Below are positions 15,559-24,496 of a DNA stretch of 64,000 nucleotides, in pieces. The stretch is from Alteromonas portus (GTDB lineage Bacteria; Pseudomonadota; Gammaproteobacteria; Enterobacterales; Alteromonadaceae). The position numbers and the translations under genes are program-made. The stretch is taken from positions 186,001 through 250,000 of the forward strand of contig NZ_SWCO01000003.1 of NCBI RefSeq assembly GCF_005117025.1, written 5' to 3'. Below the pieces are notes generated by a model that ran no database searches, was not told where the DNA came from, and saw nothing but the letters and a program-made list of their open reading frames with translations. The number at the start of each line of letters is the position of its first letter. Position 1 is the stretch's first letter.

Positions 15559-16767
15559 ATGTCTTCTAAGTTTACTCATTCACAGGAAAATTCGCACAGT
15601 ATAGTTAGAAACGACAATCGCTCTAGTGCTTCTCAGCCAGACTCAATTAAAGAAACCATTAATATTCAGGGCATGGATAATTCTAATGACAACGCATACA
15701 CATCCAGTTCTCAAGGTTTAACCTCATCTGATAATTCATCTTCCGGTAAAAGTTTTGAAAGCTATTATCAGCAATACTACCGTGATATTTTCACCAAGCT
15801 TCCATACAACACACAACGTGCATACATCAGTGATTACAACGAGTTCGCAATATTTTGTAGGCAAGCCAAGCTGGACGGTTTCAAAAACGACTTTGAACAT
15901 AATGAACGTTGTATCAAGTATTACGTAGAGGAGCTTTGTCGCTCTCCCCTAGCCTATAGAACCATTAAGCGTCGATTGTCTGCACTGAGTAAATTCTTAG
16001 GTGTGGCTAAGTTACCTAACCCAATAATTAGGTCTGCCTATCTAAGAGATTTTATTCGCCTATCACTTATCGAAAATAGAAAGTTTCGTTTGTCTCACAA
16101 ACAAGCGGTTCCTCTTACTATCGACATGGTTGAGCAAATTAATAATGCCATTATTCCAGACTCTTTATTAGAGCTTCGTGACCTTGCGATCATCAATTTA
16201 ATGTTTGATGCATTACTTCGTGCCGACGAACTGGTAAGGGTTTGTATTGAAGATATATCAACACGAAATAATACTTTGTTGGTGGTTTCCTCAAAAAGTG
16301 ACCAATCGGGTCAAGGTCAATATCGCTATGTATCTTCAAGTACTATCTCTATGGTTCAAGAGTATATTAACGAAGCTAATTTAGATCCAAAAACAAAAGC
16401 GCCTCGACAGCCTACAGATTTACGCGGTATACACAAAGGTATCTTGTTTAGGCGACTTACAAACCATAAGACGGCGCTTTTGCCGTTTAATGAAAACATA
16501 CCAAGTCATCAGGCAAATGTACTTAATTACTCCAGCGTGTATAGAATTTGGCAACGCATTGCTAAGCGTGCAGGAATCAGTGAAAACATTACCCCACACA
16601 GCGGACGAGTTGGTGGTGCTGTTTCTTTAGCAGAAGATGGTGCGTCTTTGCCTGAACTTCAACTGGCTGGAGGCTGGCAATCACCAGAAATGCCGGGGCA
16701 CTATACCAAACAAGCGAACGTAAAACGTGGCGGAATGGCAAAGTTGTCGGAAAAGAGAAAAAGATAA
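15559..16767 (+). CDS. Tyrosine recombinase (phage integrase / XerD family)
   Basis: Site-specific recombinase of 402 residues. The first about 70 residues are Ser/Asn/Gln-rich and probably disordered. A core-binding SAM-like domain (about 75-175) has NTQRAYISDYNEF and TIKRRLSALSKFL. The catalytic domain holds Arg in LRADEL, Lys in VSSKSDQ, the H-x-x-R pair in TPHSGRVG, Trp in GGWQS (in place of the second His) and the nucleophile Tyr in MPGHYTKQ, so the active site appears complete. No excisionase gene is next to it. The palindrome 79 bp upstream may be its binding or crossover site. It could be the integrase of the island or belong to a separate lost element. Confidence 0.85.
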   Translation: MSSKFTHSQENSHSIVRNDNRSSASQPDSIKETINIQGMDNSNDNAYTSSSQGLTSSDNSSSGKSFESYYQQYYRDIFTKLPYNTQRAYISDYNEFAIFCRQAKLDGFKNDFEHNERCIKYYVEELCRSPLAYRTIKRRLSALSKFLGVAKLPNPIIRSAYLRDFIRLSLIENRKFRLSHKQAVPLTIDMVEQINNAIIPDSLLELRDLAIINLMFDALLRADELVRVCIEDISTRNNTLLVVSSKSDQSGQGQYRYVSSSTISMVQEYINEANLDPKTKAPRQPTDLRGIHKGILFRRLTNHKTALLPFNENIPSHQANVLNYSSVYRIWQRIAKRAGISENITPHSGRVGGAVSLAEDGASLPELQLAGGWQSPEMPGHYTKQANVKRGGMAKLSEKRKR

Positions 16768-16978
16768 AGCGCATAAAAACAATAACATGCAACACAAAAG
16801 GTTACGCATAACCTATTTTAAACACAATCACTGTACTCGCCTACTCCATTCAGACTTTTTACCAATCTTAATCTGCTTCACGTCCGTATTAAAAATTGAG
16901 TTCGTAATATTAAAAGTGCCAGTTCAATATTACTGGGCCAAATTAGTTTGGTATACGCTAGCGTAAAAGGAGTGATAT

Positions 16979-17329
16979 ATGAGTAGCGGTATTGATACAA
17001 AACATGGAAAATTACTCGCTGAAATGGTGGTTCCTTCTTCGTCATGGAATGTACAGCCTGAAAAGCAAGACCCATTTAAGTCGCAAGAAGCAGCGATAGA
17101 GTATCTTAATTCAAATAACGAGCCTTTATATCTTCACGTGCCCCTTGCACAATCGGACGATTACGTCCGAGTTTGCGTCACTTCTCGAGACGATGATGTT
17201 GTATTTACAATCAAAGATATAAATAAAGGCGGTGAAACTTCACTGCACTATTCGCATATTAAAAACTTAGATAGCACCATCCGCACCCTTGTTTTAGAGT
17301 GTTGTGGTCAGAAAATCAAAGCCCTGTAA
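16979..17329 (+). CDS. Hypothetical protein, 116 residues
   Basis: Soluble protein with no signal peptide or membrane helix; I do not recognise a family. A mixed alpha/beta character is suggested by LYLHVPLAQSDDYVRVCVTS and DDVVFTIKDI. AAAGGAG lies a few bases before the ATG, a strong ribosome site, so it is probably expressed. A terminator overlaps its stop codon. It is the first gene to the right of the island and could be island cargo or core. Confidence 0.55.
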   Translation: MSSGIDTKHGKLLAEMVVPSSSWNVQPEKQDPFKSQEAAIEYLNSNNEPLYLHVPLAQSDDYVRVCVTSRDDDVVFTIKDINKGGETSLHYSHIKNLDSTIRTLVLECCGQKIKAL

Positions 17330-17344
17330 CCACGGGCTTTTTTT
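17318..17344 (+). terminator. Rho-independent terminator overlapping a stop codon
   Basis: AAAGCCC pairs with GGGCTTT; the loop contains the TAA stop of the 116-residue gene; a T run follows. It also faces the end of dgkA on the other strand. Confidence 0.8.
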
Positions 17345-17362
17345 GCTTAACCTTTACTTGCA

Positions 17363-17719
17363 CTACCAAAGAATACTCACCCATGTGAACCCGGCAAGCG
17401 TTAGGCTGATAAAGACAGCTGCGGAAGCTATATCTTTAGCACGCCCTATCAATAAATGTATGTCTGTACTTACATGGTCACAAAGTTTCTCTACGGCAGT
17501 ATTGAGCAACTCTGTGATTAAAACTATCAATAGCGACATCACAAGCAGTATTCGCTCTACGCTTGTAACCTCTAGCAAAAAAGTTACGGGTATTAAGACT
17601 AATAAAGCGAAAACTTCTTGTCTGACTGCAGCTTCACTTTTAAAGGCTGCGCGAAGCCCTTTTAGTGAATAGTAAGTGGCATAAAGTATCCGAGATATGC
17701 CCGTTCGTTTTGTAATCAT
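17363..17719 (-). CDS. dgkA: Diacylglycerol kinase
   Basis: Integral membrane kinase of 118 residues, the normal DgkA length, phosphorylating diacylglycerol with ATP to recycle it into phospholipid synthesis. Signatures: RILYATYYSLKGLRAAFKSEAAVRQE at the N-terminus, and LLIVLITELLNTAVEKLCD, the conserved active-site helix with Glu and Asn. Three membrane helices are evident. It converges on the 116-residue gene. Confidence 0.9.
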   Translation of the reverse strand: MITKRTGISRILYATYYSLKGLRAAFKSEAAVRQEVFALLVLIPVTFLLEVTSVERILLVMSLLIVLITELLNTAVEKLCDHVSTDIHLLIGRAKDIASAAVFISLTLAGFTWVSILW

Positions 17720-17865
17720 ATTAAGTAATCACAAGGTAAGTGACAGCTTTTTCAAAACGTAGCCAACGTTCGTTACATATGCATTACAGTCAATAATATT
17801 TCTGTGCTATTTATTAGCATTAAAATTTTGAAATTTGTTATTTTTGTACCTATCGCTAAGCTAAT

Positions 17866-18288
17866 TTACACCTTAACCGCTAGTACGTCTGTTTTTACAC
17901 CATGTAGTACCGCATTCGCTGTGGACCCAAGTAAAAGTCGAAGACCACTTTGACCGTGAGTGCCTACCACAATAAGATCTGCATTAATCTTTTCGGCCAT
18001 ATGGTGAATTTCATCAGCAGGCGAGCCAATCTCAACATTAATGTGGCTGTAAGGAATATCGTGTTTTGCGGCAACATCTTTTAATTGTCTTAATGCCTGC
18101 TCCCTTACTTCCTCTGAAAAATCCCGTTCTAAGAATAATCCATAAGGCTCTACATTTGTTTGCGGATAGGCAACATACAGGAGGTGAATTTTATGGCTAT
18201 TTCCCGCTATCGCAATGGCTTTCTCTACTACCAATTCGTAGTCAGAATAAACATCAATAGGTACTAAAATTGTTTGGTAACCCTGCAT
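17866..18288 (-). CDS. Universal stress protein (UspA family)
   Basis: Single Usp domain of 140 residues. It starts MQGYQTILVPIDVYSDYELV and contains the ATP-binding signature GTHGQSGLRLLLGSTANAVLH. I place the start at 18288 because GAGGAG lies 8 bp upstream and the family begins there; the frame is open to 18369. Such proteins help survival under starvation or low oxygen. An FNR-like box lies about 100 bp upstream, in keeping with the cbb3/FNR genes further on. Confidence 0.85.
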   Translation of the reverse strand: MQGYQTILVPIDVYSDYELVVEKAIAIAGNSHKIHLLYVAYPQTNVEPYGLFLERDFSEEVREQALRQLKDVAAKHDIPYSHINVEIGSPADEIHHMAEKINADLIVVGTHGQSGLRLLLGSTANAVLHGVKTDVLAVKV

Positions 18289-18384
18289 TATGGCACTCCT
18301 CAACGTTTCATTAGTAACGGCATTATTAATACCATGCAGCTTAAGTGTTCTGTTAAATAGTAAAGCCATACATCTTATTATTCT

Positions 18385-18398
18385 TTGAGCCAGGTCAA
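18385..18398 (-). promoter_or_regulatory. Weak FNR-like box before the usp gene
   Basis: TTGAG-CCAG-GTCAA, symmetric, differing from TTGAT-N4-ATCAA at one base in each half. About 100 bp upstream of the usp start. Weak on its own. Confidence 0.35.
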
Positions 18399-18492
18399 TG
18401 ATTAGTCCTCAGGGGCGTTCATAATTAACGTATGCAATTTAGTTCTTGTAAAGGTTTCCTGTCTGAACTTTAAACTAACGAGGGAAAAGATT

Positions 18493-18969
18493 ATGAAAAT
18501 GGCAATAATTATTACAGCTGTGCTTCTTCTGTTTGCCTGCGAGCAGGGGGCGAACTCGCCACGGGGCTTTAGTTTACCTGAAGGCAATTCGGAACAAGGC
18601 TATCAGGTATTTAAAAAGTATCAGTGCCAGGATTGTCATCGCATTGCTGGAGAAAAAGAACCAGAAAACGCAAAATACTTGGTAGCAAAAGCAATTCCAT
18701 TGGGAGGTAGCAGCGGAAGAATTAAAACATATGCTGAGTTAGTAACAAGCATCATCAACCCATCGCATAAACTTACCCCTCGACAACCTGCAAGTTTCAC
18801 CAGCGAAGACGGTGTGTCATTAATGCGGGTTGTAAACGACGAGCTAACCGTTTCTGAACTAATAGATTTAGTGGCGTATCTTCAGCCTAAATATAAAGTA
18901 ACACCCTACAGAACGAGTGATTACCGCCTCTATCAACTGCGTATTCCAAGCGAGCAATCTAAAGATTAA
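18493..18969 (+). CDS. c-type cytochrome lipoprotein
   Basis: Protein of 158 residues with a lipoprotein signal peptide (MKMAIIITAVLLLFAC; lipobox Cys16) and one covalent haem site CQDCHRI at about residues 44-48. A downstream Met (VSLMRVV) could be the axial ligand. It probably carries electrons at the periplasmic face of a membrane. It stands alone between usp and the glutamate-synthase-like gene. AACGAGGGAAAAG before the ATG provides the ribosome site. Its partner oxidase or reductase is unknown. Confidence 0.75.
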   Translation: MKMAIIITAVLLLFACEQGANSPRGFSLPEGNSEQGYQVFKKYQCQDCHRIAGEKEPENAKYLVAKAIPLGGSSGRIKTYAELVTSIINPSHKLTPRQPASFTSEDGVSLMRVVNDELTVSELIDLVAYLQPKYKVTPYRTSDYRLYQLRIPSEQSKD

Positions 18970-19048
18970 CTCAAGATGATTTAGACAATAAAATGCAAAG
19001 CGTGACTCCAAAATCGATATTTGATTTGGAGTCATGGCTTAATCATTT

Positions 19049-20680
19049 TTAAGACACCGCCTTCGTTTCTTTCTCTATTTCAGCCAATAAACTACACGGC
19101 ATAAAGCTTTCAGCACTGCCTTCCTTCAAATGTAGTTTAAATCTATCGGGCACGTCGTCTGTTAAGAAACTTCCTGTTTTCACAAGCGGAAAAATCTCGT
19201 CGTAACGCGCAATATGACACTGATCAACCCGCCTGAATATATGGGTGCGATTGAGTTCGCTCGTTTTCACATGCCCTGTAGAAGATAGGATATCCATTAG
19301 TGCATGGATGGTCTTTTGGTGAAAACGGTACACGCGCTCGTATTTGTCTTCAACGTTTAAGCCCTTAGCAAGCTTAGGGTCTTGCGTTGCTACACCGGTC
19401 GGACATTTATTCGTATTGCATGATAGCGATTGAACACACCCAAGGGCTAACATCATCCCCCTGGCACTATTACACAAATCCGCGCCTAAACTCAGGTTTT
19501 TAGCAAGTTGAAAAGCCGTGATTATTTTTCCAGAAGCAATAATTTTAATTTTATCGCGCAGCCCAAAGCCAGTAAGGCAGTCATCAACAAATGCCAATGC
19601 TTCGCGTAAAGGAAAACCAATAGAGTTAGTGTATTCAAGGGGCGCTGCTCCCGTACCGCCTTCGCCGCCGTCGACGGTAATAAAATCTGGTGTGACACCT
19701 TTTTCTACCATTGCCTTGCACATCGCAATGAACTCACTCTTTCTACCAAGAGCGAGTTTAATTCCCACTGGTTTGTACCCACTTAATTCGCGTAACTGGC
19801 TTATAAAATCAATCATTTCTAAGGGCGTCGAAAATGCTTTATGCCTAGGTGGAGAATCTACTTGGGTACCTGGTTCAACACCTCTAATTTCAGCGATCTC
19901 CGGCGTATTTTTATAAGCTGGAAGAATACCACCATGGCCCGGTTTGGCACCCTGACTCAGCTTTATCTCTATCATTTTTACATTGTCGAGTTTGGCTTTC
20001 TCTTTAAAAAGAATGGGGTCGAACCCACCATTTTTACTTCTACAACCAAAGTATCCTGTTCCAATCTGCCATACGATATCGCCGCCGTTTTCTAAATGAT
20101 AGGGCGTTAAACCACCCTCGCCTGTATTATGATAAAAACCGCCTTTAGCAGCGCCCTTGTTTAGCGCTAAAATGGCGTTTTTTGATAAGCTGCCAAAGCT
20201 CATTGCACTTATATTAAGTACACTAGCTCGATAGGGCTTCTTACAGTGTGGACCACCTACCGTTACTCTAGGGTCCTCATCCATGTCTTCAACCTCTCGG
20301 GCCGATAAAGAATGTCCAATCCATTCATAGCCATCTTTATAAGTATCTAATTGTGTGCCGAAAGGGACAGTTTCTCTGCTGTTTTTGGCACGTTGATACA
20401 CAATAGATCTAAACATGCGAGAAATAGGGGCGCCGCTGGTATCAGTCTCGATGATGTATTGTTGAATATAAGGCCTAAGTCCCTCAACGGTCCAACGAAC
20501 TCGGCCAATTAGGGGAAAGTTTTTAAGTATGGCGTGTTTAGTTTGGAAGGCGTCGTAAAGACCAAAAATCAATAACGTGACGGATAAAAGTAAAAACCAC
20601 CAAACGGGAGTCCATAATAGACCAATCACTATATTAAAAGCGACAAGCAAGGTAAGCACGGTTAAAATTGTTAAACGCAT
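19049..20680 (-). CDS. FMN-binding glutamate-synthase-family protein
   Basis: Protein of 543 residues with two N-terminal membrane helices (about 1-45) and then the alpha/beta-barrel synthase domain of glutamate synthase. Visible signatures: MSFGSLSKNAILALNKGA, the barrel segment FITVDGGEGGTGAAPLEY, and the iron-sulfur cysteines in CVQSLSCNTNKCPTGVATQDP. The amidotransferase domain of true GltB is absent. Many proteobacteria carry such stand-alone membrane-anchored copies; their physiological reaction is not settled. Monocistronic. Confidence 0.8.
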   Translation of the reverse strand: MRLTILTVLTLLVAFNIVIGLLWTPVWWFLLLSVTLLIFGLYDAFQTKHAILKNFPLIGRVRWTVEGLRPYIQQYIIETDTSGAPISRMFRSIVYQRAKNSRETVPFGTQLDTYKDGYEWIGHSLSAREVEDMDEDPRVTVGGPHCKKPYRASVLNISAMSFGSLSKNAILALNKGAAKGGFYHNTGEGGLTPYHLENGGDIVWQIGTGYFGCRSKNGGFDPILFKEKAKLDNVKMIEIKLSQGAKPGHGGILPAYKNTPEIAEIRGVEPGTQVDSPPRHKAFSTPLEMIDFISQLRELSGYKPVGIKLALGRKSEFIAMCKAMVEKGVTPDFITVDGGEGGTGAAPLEYTNSIGFPLREALAFVDDCLTGFGLRDKIKIIASGKIITAFQLAKNLSLGADLCNSARGMMLALGCVQSLSCNTNKCPTGVATQDPKLAKGLNVEDKYERVYRFHQKTIHALMDILSSTGHVKTSELNRTHIFRRVDQCHIARYDEIFPLVKTGSFLTDDVPDRFKLHLKEGSAESFMPCSLLAEIEKETKAVS

Positions 20681-21018
20681 TCAAAATCCTTCTATATTTC
20701 TGGCCATCTTAATCTAAGAGATTACGCCTATAACCCTGTTCAATACACTCGAAATTGGGAACTAGATTTACATTAGCAGTAAATAACTGATTTAGTGTTT
20801 GAATATTCTATATTGAAGGCCATAGATTGTTGGTTACGCGTTACCAAAAAATCAATTTTCCATGCTTTTTTAGCTGCGGAAACAAACCATAGCGTGCTAG
20901 TCTACAAACTTTCGTATAATAAGTTAGCTCGTCGATTTATAGCAATCGCTAGTTAAAAGATGAAGTAACCTGTAAAGGGTAACAGCATCTAAGTTCAATA
21001 TTTTTTGAAAGGTAATTC
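20681..21018. promoter_or_regulatory. Intergenic region with likely promoters of the divergent pair
   Basis: Region of 338 bp between divergently read genes. A TATAAT at 20915-20920 is a plausible -10 for the antiporter gene, without a good -35. Nothing else stands out. Confidence 0.35.
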
Positions 21019-22590
21019 ATGGAGTATGCATTTCTTCTTTTCGCATTTGTCTGCGGCTTAACAGTTAAACTTATTGGCATTCCTCCTTTAGTTGGCTACT
21101 TGGTGGCCGGCTTCTTATTAAATTTTGCAGGCTATACACTTACAGACGATTTAACCCAAATTGCCAACTTGGGTATTACCATTATGCTTTTCACCATCGG
21201 GTTAAAACTCAATATCCGTGATTTAAGTCGTAGAGAAGTTTGGGCAGGAAGTGTTTCACATACCTTAATATGGGTGGGCGTTATTACCTGTTGTGTTTTT
21301 GCAATAGGTGCGGTTGCCGCCAATATCGTTGACGGTCTGACTTGGAAAAGCGCTGCGCTTATCGCATTTGCACTTAGCTTCAGCAGTACCGTGTGTGTAG
21401 TTAAAGTGTTAGAAGAAAGTGGCGAAAGTAAAACCCGCCACGGCCGCCTTGCCATAGGCATTTTAGTTATGCAGGACGTTTTTGCTGTTATCTTCCTTGT
21501 CGCAGCAACTGGAAAGCTCCCCTCTGTGTGGGCCCTCGCCTTGTTGGCCTTATTCCCAGCAATGCCTATTATAAACAAAATGATAAATAAGTCGGGCCAC
21601 GGTGAACTGCTCCCACTCACTGGCTTTATCCTCGCTCTAGGTGGCTATCATTTGTTTGAACTGGTTAATATTAAGGGCGATCTTGGAGCACTAATCTTTG
21701 GAATCATGTTGGCGCAACATGAAAAGGCTTCGGAGCTAGCGAAATCACTACTCAGTTTTAAAGACCTATTCTTAATCGGCTTCTTTCTTACTATCGGCCT
21801 AACCGCCCTCCCCGATTTCAGCATGATCGTGCTCGCTATTGTGTTCTGCTTTTTTATACCGTTAAAAGCAGCACTCTTTTTCGGCTTATTTACGTCACTT
21901 CGCCTTCGTGGTCGCACGGCTTACCTAAGCAGCTTAGTGCTTTCAAATTACAGTGAATTTGGCCTTATTGTTGGTGCGCTAGCCGTTTCATTAGGTTTAT
22001 TGGCGAACTCCTGGTTAGTAGTGATTGCCTTAGCCGTATCTATTTCGTTTGTGATTACCAGCGTGCTTTATCGCAATTCACATTCTCAATATCACAATCA
22101 TAAACACACCATTAAACGTTTTGAGAAAAACGAACGATTGAAAGAAGACATTTATCCTACTCTCCACAACGCGGAATTTTTAGTGTTGGGGATGGGACGA
22201 GTTGGTCGCGGTGCCTTCAATGCGCTATCCAAATTAAGTGATGTGAGCGTATGGGGAATGGACGCCGACCGGGTGAAAGTGAAAGAATTATCTGACGAAG
22301 GCTTAAACGTAATATGCGGCGACGGTGAAGACGTAGATTTGTGGGATAATTTAGATATCAAACAGATTCAGCTTGTTTTGCTTGCTCTGCCTTCTATACA
22401 GGACTCAATAAATATCACTCGTCAGCTTAAAAACGCGGGCTATGTTGGAAAAATTGCAGCCATTGCACGCTATGAAGATGAAGTATCACATTTATTAGAA
22501 AACGGTGTAGATAAAGTCTTCAACTTCTTTACCGAGGCAGGGCTTGGTTTTGCTGAAGAAAGTCTTGCTTATGCCCATGCACAACAGTAA
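21019..22590 (+). CDS. KefB-type cation:proton antiporter (CPA2) with TrkA-N domain
   Basis: Protein of 523 residues. About 12 membrane helices (1-350) form the CPA2 exchanger fold; LGITIMLFTIGLKLN and SFSSTVCVVKVLEESGE are typical. The C-terminal cytoplasmic part has a Rossmann-type TrkA-N domain with LVLGMGRVGRGAFN and later the acidic residue in WGMDADR. Such proteins export potassium or sodium in exchange for protons, gated by nucleotide. No KefF/KefG-like partner is adjacent. GAAAGG precedes the ATG. Confidence 0.85.
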   Translation: MEYAFLLFAFVCGLTVKLIGIPPLVGYLVAGFLLNFAGYTLTDDLTQIANLGITIMLFTIGLKLNIRDLSRREVWAGSVSHTLIWVGVITCCVFAIGAVAANIVDGLTWKSAALIAFALSFSSTVCVVKVLEESGESKTRHGRLAIGILVMQDVFAVIFLVAATGKLPSVWALALLALFPAMPIINKMINKSGHGELLPLTGFILALGGYHLFELVNIKGDLGALIFGIMLAQHEKASELAKSLLSFKDLFLIGFFLTIGLTALPDFSMIVLAIVFCFFIPLKAALFFGLFTSLRLRGRTAYLSSLVLSNYSEFGLIVGALAVSLGLLANSWLVVIALAVSISFVITSVLYRNSHSQYHNHKHTIKRFEKNERLKEDIYPTLHNAEFLVLGMGRVGRGAFNALSKLSDVSVWGMDADRVKVKELSDEGLNVICGDGEDVDLWDNLDIKQIQLVLLALPSIQDSINITRQLKNAGYVGKIAAIARYEDEVSHLLENGVDKVFNFFTEAGLGFAEESLAYAHAQQ

Positions 22591-22724
22591 TGCTGTTCTA
22601 AATGCGAACAATGGATGAATTGAGAAACGTTATCGTTTGTAAACAACTGTTTTACAAAGACTTTTTTGACATCCTTACATATTTAGACTAAACTTCACGC
22701 AAATACGTTAATAGGGTTTACACA

Positions 22725-23201
22725 ATGCAAGGTGATAAACAAGTTGTTGCAAAATTGAACGAAGTACTGACAAGCGAACTTACTTCGATAAATCAATACT
22801 TTCTGCACGCTCGTATGTTCAAAAACTGGGGTTTTTCTGAACTTAACGAAAAGAATTATAAAAAGTCTATCAAGGACATGAAGCAAGCGGACGATCTGAT
22901 CGAGCGCATTTTATTCCTTGAAGGCCTTCCTAATCTTCAAGCGTTAGGCAAGCTTTATATTGGTGAAGACACCGTTGAAATGCTGTCATGTGATGCGCGT
23001 TTTCAAAAGGAACAGCTTCCACTACTTCGTGAAGCCATCGCCTTATGCGAAGAGAAACAAGATTATGTCTCTCGTGATCTGCTAGAAGACCTTCTTGAAT
23101 ATGAGGAAGAGCACCTAGACTGGATTGAGACGCAAGAATACCAAATTGATGCGATGGGTATAGAAAACTACCTACAAGCGCAAGTAATGGGAGATGACTA
23201 A
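22725..23201 (+). CDS. bfr: Bacterioferritin subunit, haem-binding type
   Basis: Four-helix bundle protein of 158 residues, close to E. coli Bfr throughout ([29 protein letters not shown]). The haem-ligand Met at the Bfr Met52 position is kept (KDMKQ). At the di-iron ferroxidase site Glu51 is Asp and His54 is Gln, while Glu18, Glu94, Glu127 and His130 are kept. It is thus probably the haem-carrying, weak-ferroxidase subunit of a mixed 24-mer. Its stop overlaps the ATG of the second subunit, which favours equal synthesis and co-assembly. Confidence 0.9.
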   Translation: MQGDKQVVAKLNEVLTSELTSINQYFLHARMFKNWGFSELNEKNYKKSIKDMKQADDLIERILFLEGLPNLQALGKLYIGEDTVEMLSCDARFQKEQLPLLREAIALCEEKQDYVSRDLLEDLLEYEEEHLDWIETQEYQIDAMGIENYLQAQVMGDD

Positions 23202-23668
23202 TGAAAGGTAACCAAGCAATCATTAATGGCTTAAACGAACTACTCTCTTATGAGTTAGCTGCCATGGATCAGTATTTCATTCACTCTCAGATGTATCTAG
23301 ATTGGGGGCTGAATAAGCTGTACGAGCGTATCGACCACGAATTTGATGACGAACGTGGACATGCAACTAAGCTAATTGAACGCATGCTGTTTTTAGAAGG
23401 TACGCCTGACATGACGAAGCGCACGGGCTTCAAAGTGGGTAAAGATGTACCTGAGATGCTAGAAAGCGATTTGCGTGTTGAATACGAAGTTGATGCAAAG
23501 TTACGTGAAGTCATTGCGCTTTGTGAAACCGAGAAAGACTATGTAACTCGTGACATGCTAATTGTGCTACTAGACGATACAGAGATGGATCACGCACACT
23601 GGCTAGAGCAGCAACTTGGCCTTATTAAGCGACTAGGTATTCAAAACTACCTTCAGTCGCAAATGTAA
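23201..23668 (+). CDS. bfr: Bacterioferritin subunit, ferroxidase type
   Basis: Bacterioferritin of 155 residues. Aligned to E. coli Bfr, the ferroxidase ligands are intact (Glu18 in LAAMDQYFIH context, E51 and H54 in DERGHATK, Glu94, Glu127, His130), but the haem Met52 is Arg. It is therefore the complement of the previous gene: iron oxidation without haem binding. Such paired subunits are known in several proteobacteria. Translationally coupled to the upstream bfr, and followed by a terminator. Confidence 0.9.
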   Translation: MKGNQAIINGLNELLSYELAAMDQYFIHSQMYLDWGLNKLYERIDHEFDDERGHATKLIERMLFLEGTPDMTKRTGFKVGKDVPEMLESDLRVEYEVDAKLREVIALCETEKDYVTRDMLIVLLDDTEMDHAHWLEQQLGLIKRLGIQNYLQSQM

Positions 23669-23710
23669 GAAAAAGCGTTCACGCTACAGTTTGCAAATTA
23701 TAAATAATGA

Positions 23711-23735
23711 AAGGTCGCTAAACGCGGCCTTTTTT
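23711..23735 (+). terminator. Rho-independent terminator of the bfr pair
   Basis: AAGGTCGC pairs with GCGGCCTT around TAAAC, followed by six T. Confidence 0.85.
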
Positions 23736-23787
23736 AATGCCTGTTTATCACCTTTATCTTCAAAGGGCATTGTAAGTCTTTGGCCCC

Positions 23788-24267
23788 TTACTGCTGCGTA
23801 ACAAAATATAAATAGCTGGGGCTGTCCTTATCTTTAATATTTAGACGTAGTTGCCATTTCATAACTGGCTCACTACAACTGCCTAACATAAACCAACCCG
23901 ACCACTTTCCTTGACCGTCGTTATCTAACAGCACGGGAATTTTGCCCATATACATGTTTATCCCTTCAATCCATGCGCTTTCAATTTCCGCACCGTCTGG
24001 AATAAGAAGTTTAACCGTTACCGATTCTTCAGGTTCAGGCATGGTTGAAAAAGTGGCAATTGCCAACTTGTCATCAATTAAGAATTCGCAAGTTTCATTG
24101 ACAAAATTGCAGCTGTTTCCTATTCCATTAACTACGCTCGTGTCTTTTAACACCGATGACTGGAATTTATGTGCAAGGTATACACACACGGCTACAACAA
24201 TAATAGCCACTAATGGAAGCTGGGAATGTAAAAATTTTGATCGTTTATTGTTATTGTTATTTAGCAT
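23788..24267 (-). CDS. Hypothetical membrane-anchored protein divergent from ccoN
   Basis: Protein of 159 residues with one N-terminal membrane helix (about 15-33, LPLVAIIVVAVCVYLAH) and a soluble, probably periplasmic domain of beta character with four cysteines (SCNFVNETCEF and LGSC). Topology and size are like FixH, but no motif confirms kinship. It is transcribed away from ccoN and shares the FNR-like box between them, so it may be a low-oxygen protein linked to the oxidase. Unknown function. Confidence 0.6.
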   Translation of the reverse strand: MLNNNNNKRSKFLHSQLPLVAIIVVAVCVYLAHKFQSSVLKDTSVVNGIGNSCNFVNETCEFLIDDKLAIATFSTMPEPEESVTVKLLIPDGAEIESAWIEGINMYMGKIPVLLDNDGQGKWSGWFMLGSCSEPVMKWQLRLNIKDKDSPSYLYFVTQQ

Positions 24268-24292
24268 TTCTTAAATTTTGTGTATTTCTTCA

Positions 24293-24306
24293 TTGACTGA
24301 GATCAA
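24293..24306. promoter_or_regulatory. FNR box between ccoN and the divergent gene
   Basis: TTGAC-TGAG-ATCAA, one mismatch to TTGAT-N4-ATCAA. About 190 bp before the ccoN ATG; a class II promoter centred here would start near 24341, and TGTAAT at 24332-24337 could be the -10. An fnr gene lies 7 kb away. Confidence 0.65.
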
Positions 24307-24496
24307 GCTTAGGTAGTTTATGGTATCTTTTTGTAATTAAAAACCTTATCATCCGCGTACCAACTGGCTTGGAGACAATAATTATTACTCTTTCCGAGCT
24401 CGGTGTGAAGCGTTATTCCTTAGCTGATACACGTCTCGACCGTACTATTCCGGCAGTTGGAGACCATAGTTCATTTGAAGTGGAAGATTCATTAAA

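Noticed and set aside
11790..16767. Complete inovirus prophage, integron or retron
   Set aside because: No Zot or coat genes, no integron integrase with attC cassettes, and no reverse transcriptase are visible.
16727..16966. 79-residue reading frame after the recombinase gene
   Set aside because: Begins inside the recombinase gene, has no ribosome site and no family-like features.
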